Shown: one piece after another, positions 1-9,200 of the stretch
How positions within the stretch are numbered: the first letter of the stretch is position 1
Layout of the letters: each line of letters starts with the position of its first letter
Source: CAIVPM01 sp964615145
Lineage (GTDB): Bacteria; Bacteroidota; Bacteroidia; Chitinophagales; Chitinophagaceae
Assembly: GCA_964615145.1 (NCBI GenBank)
Contig: CAZTOP010000055.1
Span: 1-20,594 of the forward strand
Length of the DNA stretch: 20,594 nt
Reading direction: 5' to 3'
Program-made: the position numbers and the translations under genes
The notes under the pieces: model-generated
What the model saw: only the letters and a program-made list of their open reading frames with translations
Database searches by the model: none
What the model was told of the DNA's origin: nothing

Positions 1-384
1 AGGGTGTTTTTCATCACACAAAGTATCACCAGTTTTAATTTCTTTAAATCCTACAGCAGCAGCAATATCACCAGCTTCGATAAAGTCTATTGGATTTTGT
101 TTGTTAGCAAACATTTTCATAATACGACTGATACGTTCTTTTTTTCCACTTCTTACATTCAATACATAAGAACCAGCATCAAGATGACCAGAATAACATC
201 TGAAAAATGCTAAACGCCCCACAAAAGGATCTGTCATAATTTTGAATGCTAGGGCAGCAAAAGGTTCTTTAGCGTCCGCCTTTCTTGTAATTTGAGCACC
301 AGTTTCAGGATCTGTACCAACAGTATCTTCTATATCAACAGGTGAAGGTAAATAACGACAAACAGCATCTAAAGCAGTTTGTAC
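1..384 (-). CDS. fusA: Elongation factor G, domain II portion (partial, runs off the left edge)
   Basis: Translating the minus strand from 384 down to 1 gives 128 open codons that continue EF-G. They begin VQTALDAVCRYLPSPVDI, the end of the G domain, and pass into domain II with motifs such as KEPFAALAFK, DPFVGRLAFFRCYSG, GKKERISRI and EAGDIAAAVGF. This is the downstream part of the gene whose start lies at 1360. The two parts are separated by a scaffold gap and a non-EF-G stretch (385-566). Domains III-V would lie beyond the left edge. EF-G drives GTP-dependent translocation of tRNA and mRNA on the ribosome in the cytoplasm. Identity is certain from the motifs; continuity with the upstream part is inferred because the two pieces are collinear and non-overlapping in the family. 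Confidence 0.93.
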
Positions 385-556
385 AGCTTCCCGCATCATT
401 TGTTGAAGTTCTTCCCTCGAATAACCTTTTCGCGCTGGCTGTTCGGTAGGGTGGGAGTGTTGCGCCCTGGCAGCATCTTGTTCTTGTCGTATGCGTTCTT
501 TGACTTCTTCGTCTGATTCGTACCCTTCGCCAACTTGCAAATCGGTCAATTCATTG
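385..556. other. Foreign-looking 172-bp segment inside fusA, next to the scaffold gap
   Basis: EF-G proteins join the IRKACIDLS part to VQTALDAV through about 14 residues that include the G5 nucleotide-binding motif (GSAFKNKG type). Here that linker is absent. The 172 bp instead read, in the EF-G frame, as 57 open codons of charged sequence with motifs such as DEEVKERIRQEQDAAR and GYSREELQQMMREA, which I do not recognise as any part of EF-G. By hand count GC is about 49 % (85 of 172), clearly higher than the AT-rich surroundings. Because it abuts an N run, a chimeric contig end or wrong gap fill is the most likely explanation. A real in-frame insertion is less likely since it would remove G5. 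Confidence 0.75.
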
Positions 557-566
557 NNNNNNNNNN
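557..566. other. Scaffold gap (10 N) within fusA
   Basis: Ten consecutive N lie between the N-terminal EF-G part and the foreign-looking segment. The reading frame does not carry across it, so the apparent stop just past the gap on the minus strand is an artefact of unknown gap length, not a frameshift in the gene. Confidence 0.99.
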
Positions 567-1360
567 ATGCTTAAATCGATACAAGCTTTACGGATTGCTT
601 CGTGCATTTCTTCTTCAGTAATACTATTTGGATCATCGAAGAATTTCTCCATTAAATTATCATCATATTCCGCAACACTCTCAACCAATTTAGCTCTCCA
701 CTCATTAGCTTCTTCAACCATATCAGCAGGAACTGGAATTTCATCAAAAGTCATTCCTTCAGTTTCCATATGCCAAATAATACCTTTCATTTTAATAAGG
801 TCAACAACCCCAGTAAAATTATCTTCTGCACCAATTGGTAGTTGCAAAGGCACAGCATTAGCACCTAACATTTCTTTAACTTGGTTTACAACCATCAAGA
901 AATCGGCTCCACTTCTGTCCATTTTATTTACAAATCCAATTCTAGGAACTTTGTAGCGATTTGCTTGACGCCAAACTGTTTCTGACTGAGGTTCAACACC
1001 ATCAACAGCACTAAATAAAGCAATTAAACCATCTAATACACGCATTGAACGTTCTACTTCTACAGTAAAATCAACGTGACCGGGAGTATCAATTATATTA
1101 AAGTAGTAGCTTTTTGTATTAGCATCTGCAACACCTTTTACTGTTGGAAATTTCCATTGGCAGCTAACAGCAGCTGAAGTAATTGTGATACCACGTTCTT
1201 TTTCTTGCTCCATCCAATCGGTTGTAGCAGCACCATCGTGTACTTCCCCAATTTTGTGAATCATACCTGTGTAGCGAAGAATACGCTCGGTAGTTGTAGT
1301 TTTTCCTGCATCAATATGAGCAGCAATACCAAAGTTTCTCTGAAATTTTAAGTCAGCCAT
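567..1360 (-). CDS. fusA: Elongation factor G, N-terminal GTPase portion
   Basis: The ATG at 1358-1360 starts MADLKFQRNFGIAAHIDAGK, the standard EF-G N-terminus. Visible GTPase motifs are G1 AHIDAGKTT (residues 14-22), G2 RGITI (56-60), G3 DTPGH (91-95) and G4 NKMD (145-148). The G' subdomain follows to IRKACIDLS at residue 263, where the scaffold gap begins. The G5 motif should come next but is missing from the assembled sequence. The upstream neighbour is an unrelated membrane protein rather than rpsG, so the gene is not in the usual rpsL-rpsG-fusA order, at least on its 5' side. A -7-like box lies about 107 bases upstream, giving a leader of roughly 100 nt. Function is certain; whether this is the only fusA of the genome cannot be told. 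Confidence 0.96.
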
Positions 1361-1466
1361 TGCTTTTTATTTACGATTTAATTAAATTTCTTATTTGAAG
1401 ATTTACAATTTGAATATTTAATTTGAAGTTAATCCTCAAATTTCAAATCATCTTTTTTTAAGTTTG

Positions 1467-1474
1467 CAAAAGTA
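1467..1474 (-). promoter_or_regulatory. Possible -7 box upstream of fusA
   Basis: On the minus strand these bases read TACTTTTG, a full match to the Bacteroidota consensus TAnnTTTG. No clear TTG -33 element stands about 19-23 bases upstream. It would give a leader of about 100 nt containing ATTTGAA copies (plus strand 1393-1399, 1408-1414, 1421-1427) and one inverted copy at 1442-1448. Confidence 0.4.
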
Positions 1475-1515
1475 AGGGGATATATGATACAGAAAATAAT
1501 AGTTTTTAACAAAAA

Positions 1516-1929
1516 TTACAGCTTATTTGACCAAAATTCTTTTTCTTCTTTAGTGTAGTGGAAATTGCTTTTCAATTTTGGGGGCATTTCTGAAACAAAT
1601 AAAAAAATTGTAACTACCAAACTGTAAATGGTTAAAAGGATCACTATTAACGAAAAAACTGTGCTAATTAGCTGAAATAGCAACAATAAAACCAATATGA
1701 CACTTGAAAAAATTAAAAAAATTGGAGCACTTTTTTTCTTTTGGGTTAAACTAATAAATGACATTATTGAAATACAATATACAAGCAGCATTAGATAGGT
1801 AAGCCAAAATGGTATCATAATAACTAGGTGCTGAAAAAGAGCTAGTAATGAAAATATTGTACCAACTGTTCCCAGTGTAATACACAAATCGGAATCTTTT
1901 TTATTTAACTGAATGGCTTTTTGTTGCAT
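1516..1929 (-). CDS. Small multi-pass membrane protein, function unknown
   Basis: 137 residues with about four hydrophobic segments (roughly residues 15-38, 40-62, 68-88 and 90-112) separated by short loops, the second loop being basic (TQKKKSAP). The C-terminal tail of about 25 residues is charged and probably cytoplasmic (KEEKEFWSNKL). I recognise no family motif. It lies on the same strand as fusA, 155 bases upstream of it, and is divergent from the DUF4294 gene. Its hydrophobic pattern and position between clear genes, with no competing frame, support it being real. Confidence 0.7.
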   Translation of the reverse strand: MQQKAIQLNKKDSDLCITLGTVGTIFSLLALFQHLVIMIPFWLTYLMLLVYCISIMSFISLTQKKKSAPIFLIFSSVILVLLLLFQLISTVFSLIVILLTIYSLVVTIFLFVSEMPPKLKSNFHYTKEEKEFWSNKL

Positions 1930-1967
1930 AAAACTTTTATGTTCAACGAAAATATATATGCAATTTT

Positions 1968-1975
1968 TAATTTTG
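1968..1975 (+). promoter_or_regulatory. Possible -7 box for the DUF4294 gene
   Basis: TAATTTTG matches TAnnTTTG, 37 bases before the ATG at 2013. No TTG is seen at the expected -33 distance. A GGAG at 1996-1999 lies 13 bases before the ATG and could help initiation, although Bacteroidota rely little on Shine-Dalgarno pairing. Confidence 0.35.
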
Positions 1976-2012
1976 TATTTTAGAGTAAGAAAAAAGGAGT
2001 AATTTTATTAAT

Positions 2013-2633
2013 ATGTTTTCAAAAACCAGAAAGTATATTACCACATTCTTTATTGTATTATTTACAAACAGTTTGTGTATTGCACAAATTAGCAAATTAG
2101 ATACATTGACTTTACCTGCTTGGATAAGTCCTGAAGGTGACACATTAGCATTGAGTTATTTACCTTCTATTCAGGTACAATCTATTAGAATTTTAACAAA
2201 GGAACAAAGAAGGAAAAAAGAAGAATGGACAAGATTAAGAAATGCTGTATATGTAACATATCCTTACGCCAAAGCAGCATCAAAAATAATGAACGAGATT
2301 AATGCAAAGCTAATTGGGGTAACCGACAGAAAACAAAGAAAAATAATTATAAAATCAAGAGAAAAAGAGTTAAGGAAGGAGTTTACAGAAAAATTAACCA
2401 ATCTTTCTATTTATCAAGGAAAAGTATTGATGAAGTTGATTTATAGAGAAACAGGAAACAACTGTTATGAAATAATAGAAGAGTACAAAGGTGGCTTTAC
2501 TGCTGCTTTATATCAGACCATTGCAATTGTTGTGGGTACAAATCTCAAACAAAATTACGATGCAGTAAATAAAGACAAAGACCTAGAAGTAATAGTTAGA
2601 GATGTAGAAAGAATGTATGGCTACAGAAGTTAA
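2013..2633 (+). CDS. DUF4294 family exported protein
   Basis: 206 residues. An N-terminal signal peptide (about residues 1-24, ending CIAQ) is followed by a region typical of the Bacteroidota DUF4294 family: EGDTLALSYLPSIQV near residues 41-55, RLRNAVYVTYPYAKAAS near 74-90, a basic helix with many Lys/Arg (about 95-130), and LIYRETGNNCYEIIEEYKGG near 142-161, then a short acidic C-terminus. Biochemical function is not known for the family; a periplasmic location is inferred. In many Bacteroidota this family is a single-copy conserved gene. It is followed after 182 bases by aroB on the same strand. Confidence 0.85.
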   Translation: MFSKTRKYITTFFIVLFTNSLCIAQISKLDTLTLPAWISPEGDTLALSYLPSIQVQSIRILTKEQRRKKEEWTRLRNAVYVTYPYAKAASKIMNEINAKLIGVTDRKQRKIIIKSREKELRKEFTEKLTNLSIYQGKVLMKLIYRETGNNCYEIIEEYKGGFTAALYQTIAIVVGTNLKQNYDAVNKDKDLEVIVRDVERMYGYRS

Positions 2634-2781
2634 TATTAGGGTTATATAACTAACGATTAATATTGTTTTTTTTCTTATTCAGTTTTATATAGCATCCCAA
2701 GTATCACGTTTATGATTCAATATTCAAAGGTTGTTTCTATTGTATTAAAAAATGATTCATAACCTTTCTATTTTTCAAAAT

Positions 2782-2810
2782 TTGATTAAAGGCTTTTCTG
2801 TATTACTTTG
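2782..2810 (+). promoter_or_regulatory. Likely promoter of aroB, giving a nearly leaderless mRNA
   Basis: A TTG at 2782-2784, an 18-base spacer and TTACTTTG at 2803-2810 (7 of 8 matches to TAnnTTTG) lie just before the ATG at 2816. Transcription starting about 5-7 bases after the box would begin at or next to the start codon. Confidence 0.45.
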
Positions 2811-2815
2811 TACTA

Positions 2816-3817
2816 ATGAACACAAACCCACAAAAAATATCGATTCCCATAGTTTCAAATTTTACTTCTTTAGATGTAAAAGATGTTGTAGTTATAACTG
2901 ATGAAAACGTATTTAATCTTTACTCAAAAAAAATACATCCGCACAAGACAATAATTTTAAAACCAGGAGAAATTACTAAAACACAAGCTACTGTTGATAA
3001 AATTATTAAGGAGCTTATTAAAATAGGTGCTAATAAAACCTACACATTATTAGGCATTGGAGGTGGTGTAATTACTGATATTACTGGTTATACTGCAAGT
3101 GTTTTTATGCGAGGTATTAATTTTGGCTTTGTACCAACAACTATTTTAGCTTTAGTTGATGCGAGTATTGGAGGCAAAAATGGTATAAACTTCGGTATTT
3201 ATAAAAATATGATTGGTACTATTAACCAGCCTAGTTTTATTATACAAGATACCTCATTTTTAAAAACCTTACCAGAAATTGAATGGCAGAATGGCTTTGC
3301 CGAAATTATAAAACATGCTTGTATTAGTGATGTTGCAATGTTTAAAGAACTTGAACAAAAAAATATTCAGTACTATAAAGAGAACAATTTGGCTTTAGAA
3401 AAATTATTACAACGGAATGCTCAAATAAAATCGGAAATTGTTGTAAACGATATTGACGAAAAAGGTAACAGAAAATTATTAAATTTTGGACACACTTTAG
3501 CCCACGCAATTGAAAACAAATACAAATTATCTCACGGAAATGCAGTATCCATAGGAATTGCATTTGCTTGCAAACTGTCTCAAGAACTGCTAGGATTCAA
3601 CGATGTTTCGAAAGTCGTTAGTTTACTCGAACAATACAATTTACCAACAAATTTTTCATTTGATTATAAATCTGTATTTAATATTTTGATTAAAGATAAA
3701 AAAATGAAAAAAAATGAAATACAATACATTCTGCTGAGTTCAATTGGTCAAGCTAGAATTACTAATATTTCTATAGTTGAATTAAAAAAATACTTGCAAA
3801 ACAATTGCAACCTATAA
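2816..3817 (+). CDS. aroB: 3-dehydroquinate synthase
   Basis: 333 residues, slightly shorter than the usual 345-365. It converts DAHP to 3-dehydroquinate, the second step of the shikimate pathway, using NAD+ and a metal ion in the cytoplasm. Motifs seen are the nucleotide-binding GIGGGVITDITGYTA (residues 80-94), PTTILALVDASIGGKNGIN (107-125), GFAEIIKHA (160-168), NFGHTLAHAIE (223-233) and LSHGNAVSIG (238-247). By family comparison the metal ligands would be E163, H226 and H240, all present. The aspartate kinase follows after 32 bases, suggesting one transcript for amino-acid synthesis. The ATG fits the promoter-like motif ending 5 bases upstream. Confidence 0.96.
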   Translation: MNTNPQKISIPIVSNFTSLDVKDVVVITDENVFNLYSKKIHPHKTIILKPGEITKTQATVDKIIKELIKIGANKTYTLLGIGGGVITDITGYTASVFMRGINFGFVPTTILALVDASIGGKNGINFGIYKNMIGTINQPSFIIQDTSFLKTLPEIEWQNGFAEIIKHACISDVAMFKELEQKNIQYYKENNLALEKLLQRNAQIKSEIVVNDIDEKGNRKLLNFGHTLAHAIENKYKLSHGNAVSIGIAFACKLSQELLGFNDVSKVVSLLEQYNLPTNFSFDYKSVFNILIKDKKMKKNEIQYILLSSIGQARITNISIVELKKYLQNNCNL

Positions 3818-3849
3818 TCTTTATTATTATTGCATTAATTATTTATGAT

Positions 3850-5130
3850 ATGAAGATTTTTAAATTTGGAGGTGCAAGTGTTAATAGTGTAGATAGAATA
3901 AAAAATATTGCTACAATTTTAAGAGAATACAATAACAGTGATTTAATCATCATTATTTCTGCAATGGGCAAAACAACAAATGCACTAGAAAAAATTGCGG
4001 AAAATTTTTATGCCGAAAATTCCGATAAAGCACTAAAACTTTTTAGTGAAATTAAACAACAACACATAAGCATTGCAGAAAGTTTAATGCAAAGCTCACT
4101 TGAAAATTGCAAGCAGGATTTACTTAATTTTTTTACAGAGATTGAATGGTTGCTACACGATTCACCTGTAAGAAACTATGATTATTACTACGACCAAATT
4201 GTTAGCATTGGGGAACTTTTAAGCACTTGCATTATAAGTCATTATTTAAATGAACAGCAAATATTTAATACTTGGATAGATGTTAGAGACATCATAAGAA
4301 CTGATAATAATTTTAGAGATGCTTTGGTTGATTGGAACATTACACAAAATAAAATTTCATCTGTATTTACAACTAACAAAACAGAAACATCATCCTCCAG
4401 AACTCATACTTTATACATAACACAAGGCTTTATTGGTGCTACAGATGATAATGAAAGTACTACTTTGGGCAGAGAGGGCAGCGACTATACTGCAGCCATT
4501 TTTGCAAATGCAATTAATGCAACAAGTGTTACTATTTGGAAAGATGTTGAAGGAGTAATGAATGCCGACCCTAAGGAATTTCCTAATGCACAATTAATAA
4601 GCGAATTAAGTTTTGAAGAAGTTATTGAAATGGCTTTCTACGGTGCTCAGGTCATTCATCCCAAAACAATAAAACCCTTACAAAACAAAAAAATTCCACT
4701 GCTGGTTAAATGTTTTTTAAACACAAATTTACCAGGTACTATAATTCATGATAAAAATATCAAAAACCTACCTCCGATTATAGTAATCAAAAAAAATCAA
4801 GTGATGGTTACTTTGCAAACACAAGACTTTTCATTTGTAGGAGAAAAACCTATGAGAACCTTATATTCTCTTTTTGAGCAAATAAAGATTAAACCGAATT
4901 TAATACAAACAGGGGCTATTAGTGTACAAGTTTGTTTAGATAATAATTTGGAAAAGCTAGACAATTTTCTTACAGAAGCAGCAAATAGTTTTAACGTACA
5001 AATTCAAAAAGACTTAACACTAATTACAATTAGAAATTACAACATTGAAATCATCAAATCAATTATACAAAACAGAAACATAATTCTTGAGCAAAAAACC
5101 ACCAAAACAATTCAGGCTTTATGCTTTTAA
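3850..5130 (+). CDS. lysC: Aspartate kinase (monofunctional)
   Basis: ATP-dependent phosphorylation of L-aspartate, the first step towards lysine, threonine, methionine and diaminopimelate. The frame is open from 3805, but the start at 3850 is chosen because it gives the family N-terminus MKIFKFGGASV and removes a hydrophobic 15-residue run that overlaps aroB. Product 426 residues. Motifs are KFGGAS (5-10), SIGELLS (119-125), TTLGREGSDYTA (204-215) and WKDVEGVMNADPK (230-242), then YGAQVIHPKTIKPL (264-277). The C-terminal 120 residues resemble a divergent tandem ACT regulatory region, so feedback inhibition by an amino acid is likely but the effector cannot be read. No homoserine dehydrogenase domain is fused. 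The symbol is by family; other aspartate kinase paralogues may exist. Its end overlaps the convergent YhhN-like gene by 12 bases. Confidence 0.93.
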   Translation: MKIFKFGGASVNSVDRIKNIATILREYNNSDLIIIISAMGKTTNALEKIAENFYAENSDKALKLFSEIKQQHISIAESLMQSSLENCKQDLLNFFTEIEWLLHDSPVRNYDYYYDQIVSIGELLSTCIISHYLNEQQIFNTWIDVRDIIRTDNNFRDALVDWNITQNKISSVFTTNKTETSSSRTHTLYITQGFIGATDDNESTTLGREGSDYTAAIFANAINATSVTIWKDVEGVMNADPKEFPNAQLISELSFEEVIEMAFYGAQVIHPKTIKPLQNKKIPLLVKCFLNTNLPGTIIHDKNIKNLPPIIVIKKNQVMVTLQTQDFSFVGEKPMRTLYSLFEQIKIKPNLIQTGAISVQVCLDNNLEKLDNFLTEAANSFNVQIQKDLTLITIRNYNIEIIKSIIQNRNIILEQKTTKTIQALCF

Positions 5131-5838
5131 AAATTTTACCAGCCCTTCAACAATTAACATATAGCCAAACCCATAAGTTAGTACAATTACTGCTGGCAAA
5201 AAAGTAGCATCTTTTAATAAATACCTGTAGCCAATTGTAACAAATATTGATATTACCAAGCTAATGGCTCCTGGCAAAATTGATTTTTCAGCTATATTTT
5301 TTCTAAGTCTATTTCTATAAACATTGGCAGCAAAAGCAAGAAAAAGTGTTGTAATTGTTATTAATATATACAGCAAATACAAAGACTTTCCTGTAGAGGA
5401 ATGTTTTAAAAGTCTAAAGAAAATAACACTGCAAACAATCATAATTACTGTTGAAAAAAAAGCTTCTTGACAATCTTTCAAATTCAGTTTGTTCATCTTT
5501 TTAAAAATAATAATGAAAATGAATAAACTGAATGAATATAGAATTAAACCAATGTTGTAAAATAAATTCGTGGTAATTTTTTGGAGTGAATCGTAATAAA
5601 GAAAGCTCGCATCGCCCAGCCAAGCAAAAATCAATGCAAAATATACTAATGCTTTTGTTTTGTAATGCTTACTTCTTTTAGTATTTATAAAAAAATATAA
5701 TGATAATATTATTAACAATAATGGCTTTGTAAATATCCTATTGGCCTTTAATCCAGGCATATCCAGTAAACATAAAGTACAGTCCAAAATAAGGATAGCC
5801 CAAAAAAGTAATATTCCGTGTTTTTTAATTATGTTCAT
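5119..5838 (-). CDS. YhhN/TMEM86-family membrane protein (lysoplasmalogenase-like)
   Basis: 239 residues from the chosen start at 5838 (MNIIKKHGILLFW). The frame is open further to 5928 but that would overlap the divergent gene at 5908 and lacks a clean N-terminus. About seven or eight hydrophobic helices are visible. Family marks are RIFTKPLLLIILSLYF near the N-terminal third and ALIFAWLGDASFLYY shortly after, which carries the conserved Gly-Asp pair, and AVIVLTYGFGYMLIVEGL at the end. Characterised relatives hydrolyse the vinyl ether bond of lysoplasmalogens; whether this one does is inference. A TAnnTTTG box lies 17 bases upstream of the start, supporting it. The 3' end overlaps the aspartate kinase end tail to tail. 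Confidence 0.8.
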   Translation of the reverse strand: MNIIKKHGILLFWAILILDCTLCLLDMPGLKANRIFTKPLLLIILSLYFFINTKRSKHYKTKALVYFALIFAWLGDASFLYYDSLQKITTNLFYNIGLILYSFSLFIFIIIFKKMNKLNLKDCQEAFFSTVIMIVCSVIFFRLLKHSSTGKSLYLLYILITITTLFLAFAANVYRNRLRKNIAEKSILPGAISLVISIFVTIGYRYLLKDATFLPAVIVLTYGFGYMLIVEGLVKFLKA

Positions 5839-5854
5839 ACAGTTAGTTGCAATA

Positions 5855-5862
5855 CAAATGTA
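5855..5862 (-). promoter_or_regulatory. -7 box for the YhhN-like gene
   Basis: On the minus strand these bases read TACATTTG, a full match to TAnnTTTG. The distance to the chosen ATG at 5838 leaves a leader of only about 10 nt. No TTG is clear at the -33 distance. Confidence 0.45.
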
Positions 5863-5896
5863 TAGATTGATTATTAAAAAAGTTCTGTCGAGTAAA

Positions 5897-5904
5897 TATA
5901 TTTG
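5897..5904 (+). promoter_or_regulatory. -7 box for the small membrane protein gene at 5908
   Basis: TATATTTG fully matches TAnnTTTG and ends three bases before the ATG at 5908-5910, so the mRNA would be leaderless. It lies back to back with the box of the divergent gene. Confidence 0.45.
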
Positions 5905-5907
5905 TAA

Positions 5908-6222
5908 ATGCTTACTTCGGAAGAACAAAAATTTATTGATTATTGGGAACAGAAAAGAACTGAGAACAAACTGAATCCATTTTTTTTTGCCAAGGGTTTT
6001 GTTGTTGGGTTGGCTATTGGCTTACTCATTATTGTATCTATTGGAGTTGGATGGTATAAAAGGGCTAATATGGAAGCCAATGTTGCATTAAGCCCAATTG
6101 TACTAATAATTGCAATTATTTTTACTGCACTGTTCCTAGCAATTTTTTACAATAGTTTTAAGTATGAGCAAAATGAACAACTTTATATTGAATTATTAAA
6201 TAAAGAAAAACATCATAAATAA
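5908..6222 (+). CDS. Small two-helix membrane protein, function unknown
   Basis: 104 residues. A charged N-terminal stretch (EEQKFIDYWEQKRTEN) precedes a first membrane helix at about residues 27-47 (FAKGFVVGLAIGLLII core) and a second at about 61-82 (SPIVLIIAIIFTALFLAIFY). The C-terminal 20 residues are charged (NEQLYIELLNKEKHHK). I recognise no named family. The perfect -7 box just upstream and the inverted repeat just downstream frame it as a single-gene transcript. Confidence 0.72.
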   Translation: MLTSEEQKFIDYWEQKRTENKLNPFFFAKGFVVGLAIGLLIIVSIGVGWYKRANMEANVALSPIVLIIAIIFTALFLAIFYNSFKYEQNEQLYIELLNKEKHHK

Positions 6223-6225
6223 AAA

Positions 6226-6255
6226 AAGTCTCATCAACTGAATGTTATGAGACTT
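6226..6255. terminator. Bidirectional-type terminator between convergent genes
   Basis: AAGTCTCAT at 6226-6234 and ATGAGACTT at 6247-6255 form a perfect 9-bp stem with a 12-base loop. A run of seven A at 6221-6227 becomes a U tract on the minus strand, so it best terminates the 1374-residue gene; the plus side has only a weak T-rich tail. Confidence 0.7.
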
Positions 6256-6278
6256 ACTTACTGGACGTTTTGAAATAT

Positions 6279-9200
6279 TTACGGTTTATTAATAACTACT
6301 TTTTTGCCTTTATATATTAAACCATCTGCTTCTATTGTAACAATGTATAGTCCTGATTTAATACTCATTGAACTTAAATCAACACTTGCATTATTAGTTC
6401 CTTTTTTAGCATTGATAAATTGATTTTGTACTGTTAAACCAGTTGCAAATTCAGTTACTTTGAGTACAATTGGCTTATCTTCATCTAAAATAAATCCTAC
6501 TTTAAATTTGCCTTGATTTGGGTTTGGATAAATTGTAATTTCTTTATCAGACAGCGATGTAACGTAGCCCAAATCATCTTTACTAAATCTTAACTTATCA
6601 ATAGTTGCAGATAGGTTTAAAGTATTTCCATTTTTGTTTTCCCAAGAAAAATTAATAGCAGTTACGTCACTTAAATCTATTGGAGTTAAAATCGATTTTG
6701 AAACAAACTTAGAAAGAGAAATTACATAATCAGTTTCAGAACCTGTAACAGCTGTTGTGTATGAATACTGATTTGACCATTCTGTAATACCCTTTTTAAC
6801 GATAGTAATTTTTAAGTTGGAAATACCCAATGCAGCAGCTTTAAACTTTATAGATTTATAATCATTAAAGTTTCTTTCGAGACCACCACCCTTAACTAGC
6901 TTATATGCTGTAAGGTAATTTTTTGTACTTGCTTGAATACTCACTTTTCTAAATAAAGGGTATTCATTAGCATCATTTGAAAAATTTCCATTGCTAGTAT
7001 TAAATTGCTTAATAGAAGTATTGGCTTGATCATAATCTATATTCCAAGCTCCATCACTCATATAAACCAAGTCATTGACAATTCCATTGTGATACAAATA
7101 CAAGTTGCCCTCGTAAGAATCGCTTACAGGAATTGTAACAGTATTTTTAGAATTTGCTTTGAGTGTTAGATTGATCAACTTAGAATAAACAATTGAATTT
7201 TCATTTAATTTTTCATCAACTTTAAAACTACAAGAAGTGCTATTAGTTGGATTATTGATAATTAAAATAATATTCGTTTTTTCTCTTTTTACAGATTCAA
7301 CAAATATTTTAGGCAAATCATTTGCATTGCTTAAAGTAGGTTGTATAGTTTGTATTGATTTTACTTTAACAATTACATCTTTTGCCATAGTCAAAACAGT
7401 ATTGTAATTTGCTGCCCACAATTGGAAGTTATACATTGTATCTTCTTTAATGGTATTATCAGTTAACCAATTACTTTGAATACTAATGCTGCTTCTACCA
7501 ATTTTTTGACCAACAGTAAAGTTGATACAATATTCAGTTTCGCCCGTTCTTTGTTTTATAGTGGATGTAAGCAATTCGAATCCTTCAATATTTATTTTAC
7601 CTACACTCAAAAGTTGTCCTTCTTTCAGTCTGTCACAAATTGGTTTTGTATGACTATAAACCTCACCTAAAGTCTTTGTACCAAATGCTACTGCCTTAGT
7701 ATTGAAACTGTCTCTGTAATCCACACTTAATACTTCGAGTGCATTGGTAAAATTAATAATATCATTTGGCGTAGTTATATAAGCTTTTGTAGTATTCAAT
7801 GCTTTCGCAGGGAATAAGTCATAAAGCCTTATTGCAGCACCTCCATTTACTACTGCTCCACTATTTTTTATAAATGTTGGAAGGTTGTTATACCCATTTA
7901 TTTCTGTAATACTGTTATAAGCATTACCATATAAACGTTTGCTTATAACATCTCCTAGTGATTTACTTTCAACACCACCACTACCCCCAGATGTTACGCT
8001 TCCATTATTACAAATTGTATCAATAATTACATAAACACTATTTGACTGTATACTCCAACACCCACTTCCATTTTGTGCAGATAAGCTGTATCTTCCCTCT
8101 TCTGTTGGATAAAAACATGATGAAGTGCCAGCTGGAGCTGGTATTACTACACTATCTTTATACCATTGATAATTGCTGTAGCCCCAAATTGCTGGACATA
8201 TTTTATCATTATTTTTTGAACAAACAATTGCAGTATCGCTAGGTGTAATACTTGGTGTTGCGGCATAATTAATAACTACAGATATTGAATTTGAAATGGA
8301 ACTACAAACTCCACCACCTGCAACAACTATCATTGAGTAGTTTCCAGAAACAATTGGAGTGTAAGTCTGAGCTGTTGCTCCATTGATTAGTGTTCCATCC
8401 CTATACCATTGATAGCTTGCAGATACACTACTTGTTAATATTAGCCCTGCACCTAAACAAGCTGTAGTTGTACCATTGGCAGTAATTGTTGGAACAATGG
8501 CAGGCGATACCGCTGAAATTAATTTAGTTACGCTATTTACACATCCATTTACATTGGTTATAGTATAAGTAATTGACACATTACCTGCACTAATTCCTGT
8601 TACAATTCCATTATTATTTATGGTAGCAATGCTATTGTCTGACGATGTCCAAACACCTGCTGCTGTTGCACTTGACAAGGTATCTGTTGCATTTACACAA
8701 ACAGTTGATAAGCCTGTAATTGGAGCAATTATTGGTAATGGATTCACTGTTATTGCAATTTCTTGAACTGGTCTGCAAGTTGTTCCTGGATTTGGATTTA
8801 CAATTACATAAACATAATATGTTATTGGTGATGCAGTAACATTTGGGAAATCGCTATTGTTCCAATTATATGTTGCTGTGTATGGGCTGCTTGCTCCTGT
8901 TGCTGTAACAGTTGCTATTGAAGAGCCGTTATAAATATTTTCTAATTCAATATCTGTAGGTACAGTACCAGCAATTTGTTTGGTTGTAAATTTAACAAAT
9001 CTTATTCCACTAGTTTCATTAGAAGAAGTGTTTACTGTAATATTATTTCCACTATTACCAATACATATTGATTGGTTGGCACTTGGATTAGTAATTGTTG
9101 GGCAAGCATAAATTCCAAAGTTTACATTAGAAACATTAGTTGAAGCAACTATTACACTTGTAACTCCATTTATGCTTCCATCATTGCCAGCTCCATTTCC

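Noticed and set aside
4..213. 69-residue open frame on the plus strand
   Set aside because: It lies opposite EF-G domain II, which is clearly coding on the minus strand.
385..556. Intein in EF-G
   Set aside because: The segment has no Cys or Ser splice start, no HN-(C/S/T) end, no intein blocks, and is far too short.
2634..2815. Riboswitch or attenuator before aroB
   Set aside because: Only a weak 7-bp inverted repeat (AAAGGTT/AACCTTT) with a long loop is seen, and the likely promoter lies downstream of it.
3805..3849. Earlier start for the aspartate kinase, overlapping aroB
   Set aside because: It adds a hydrophobic 15-residue leader not found in a cytoplasmic kinase. The ATG at 3850 gives the conserved MKIFKFGGAS start.
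5839..5928. Earlier start for the YhhN-like gene
   Set aside because: It would overlap the divergent gene and its promoter; a good -7 box sits just before the ATG at 5838.
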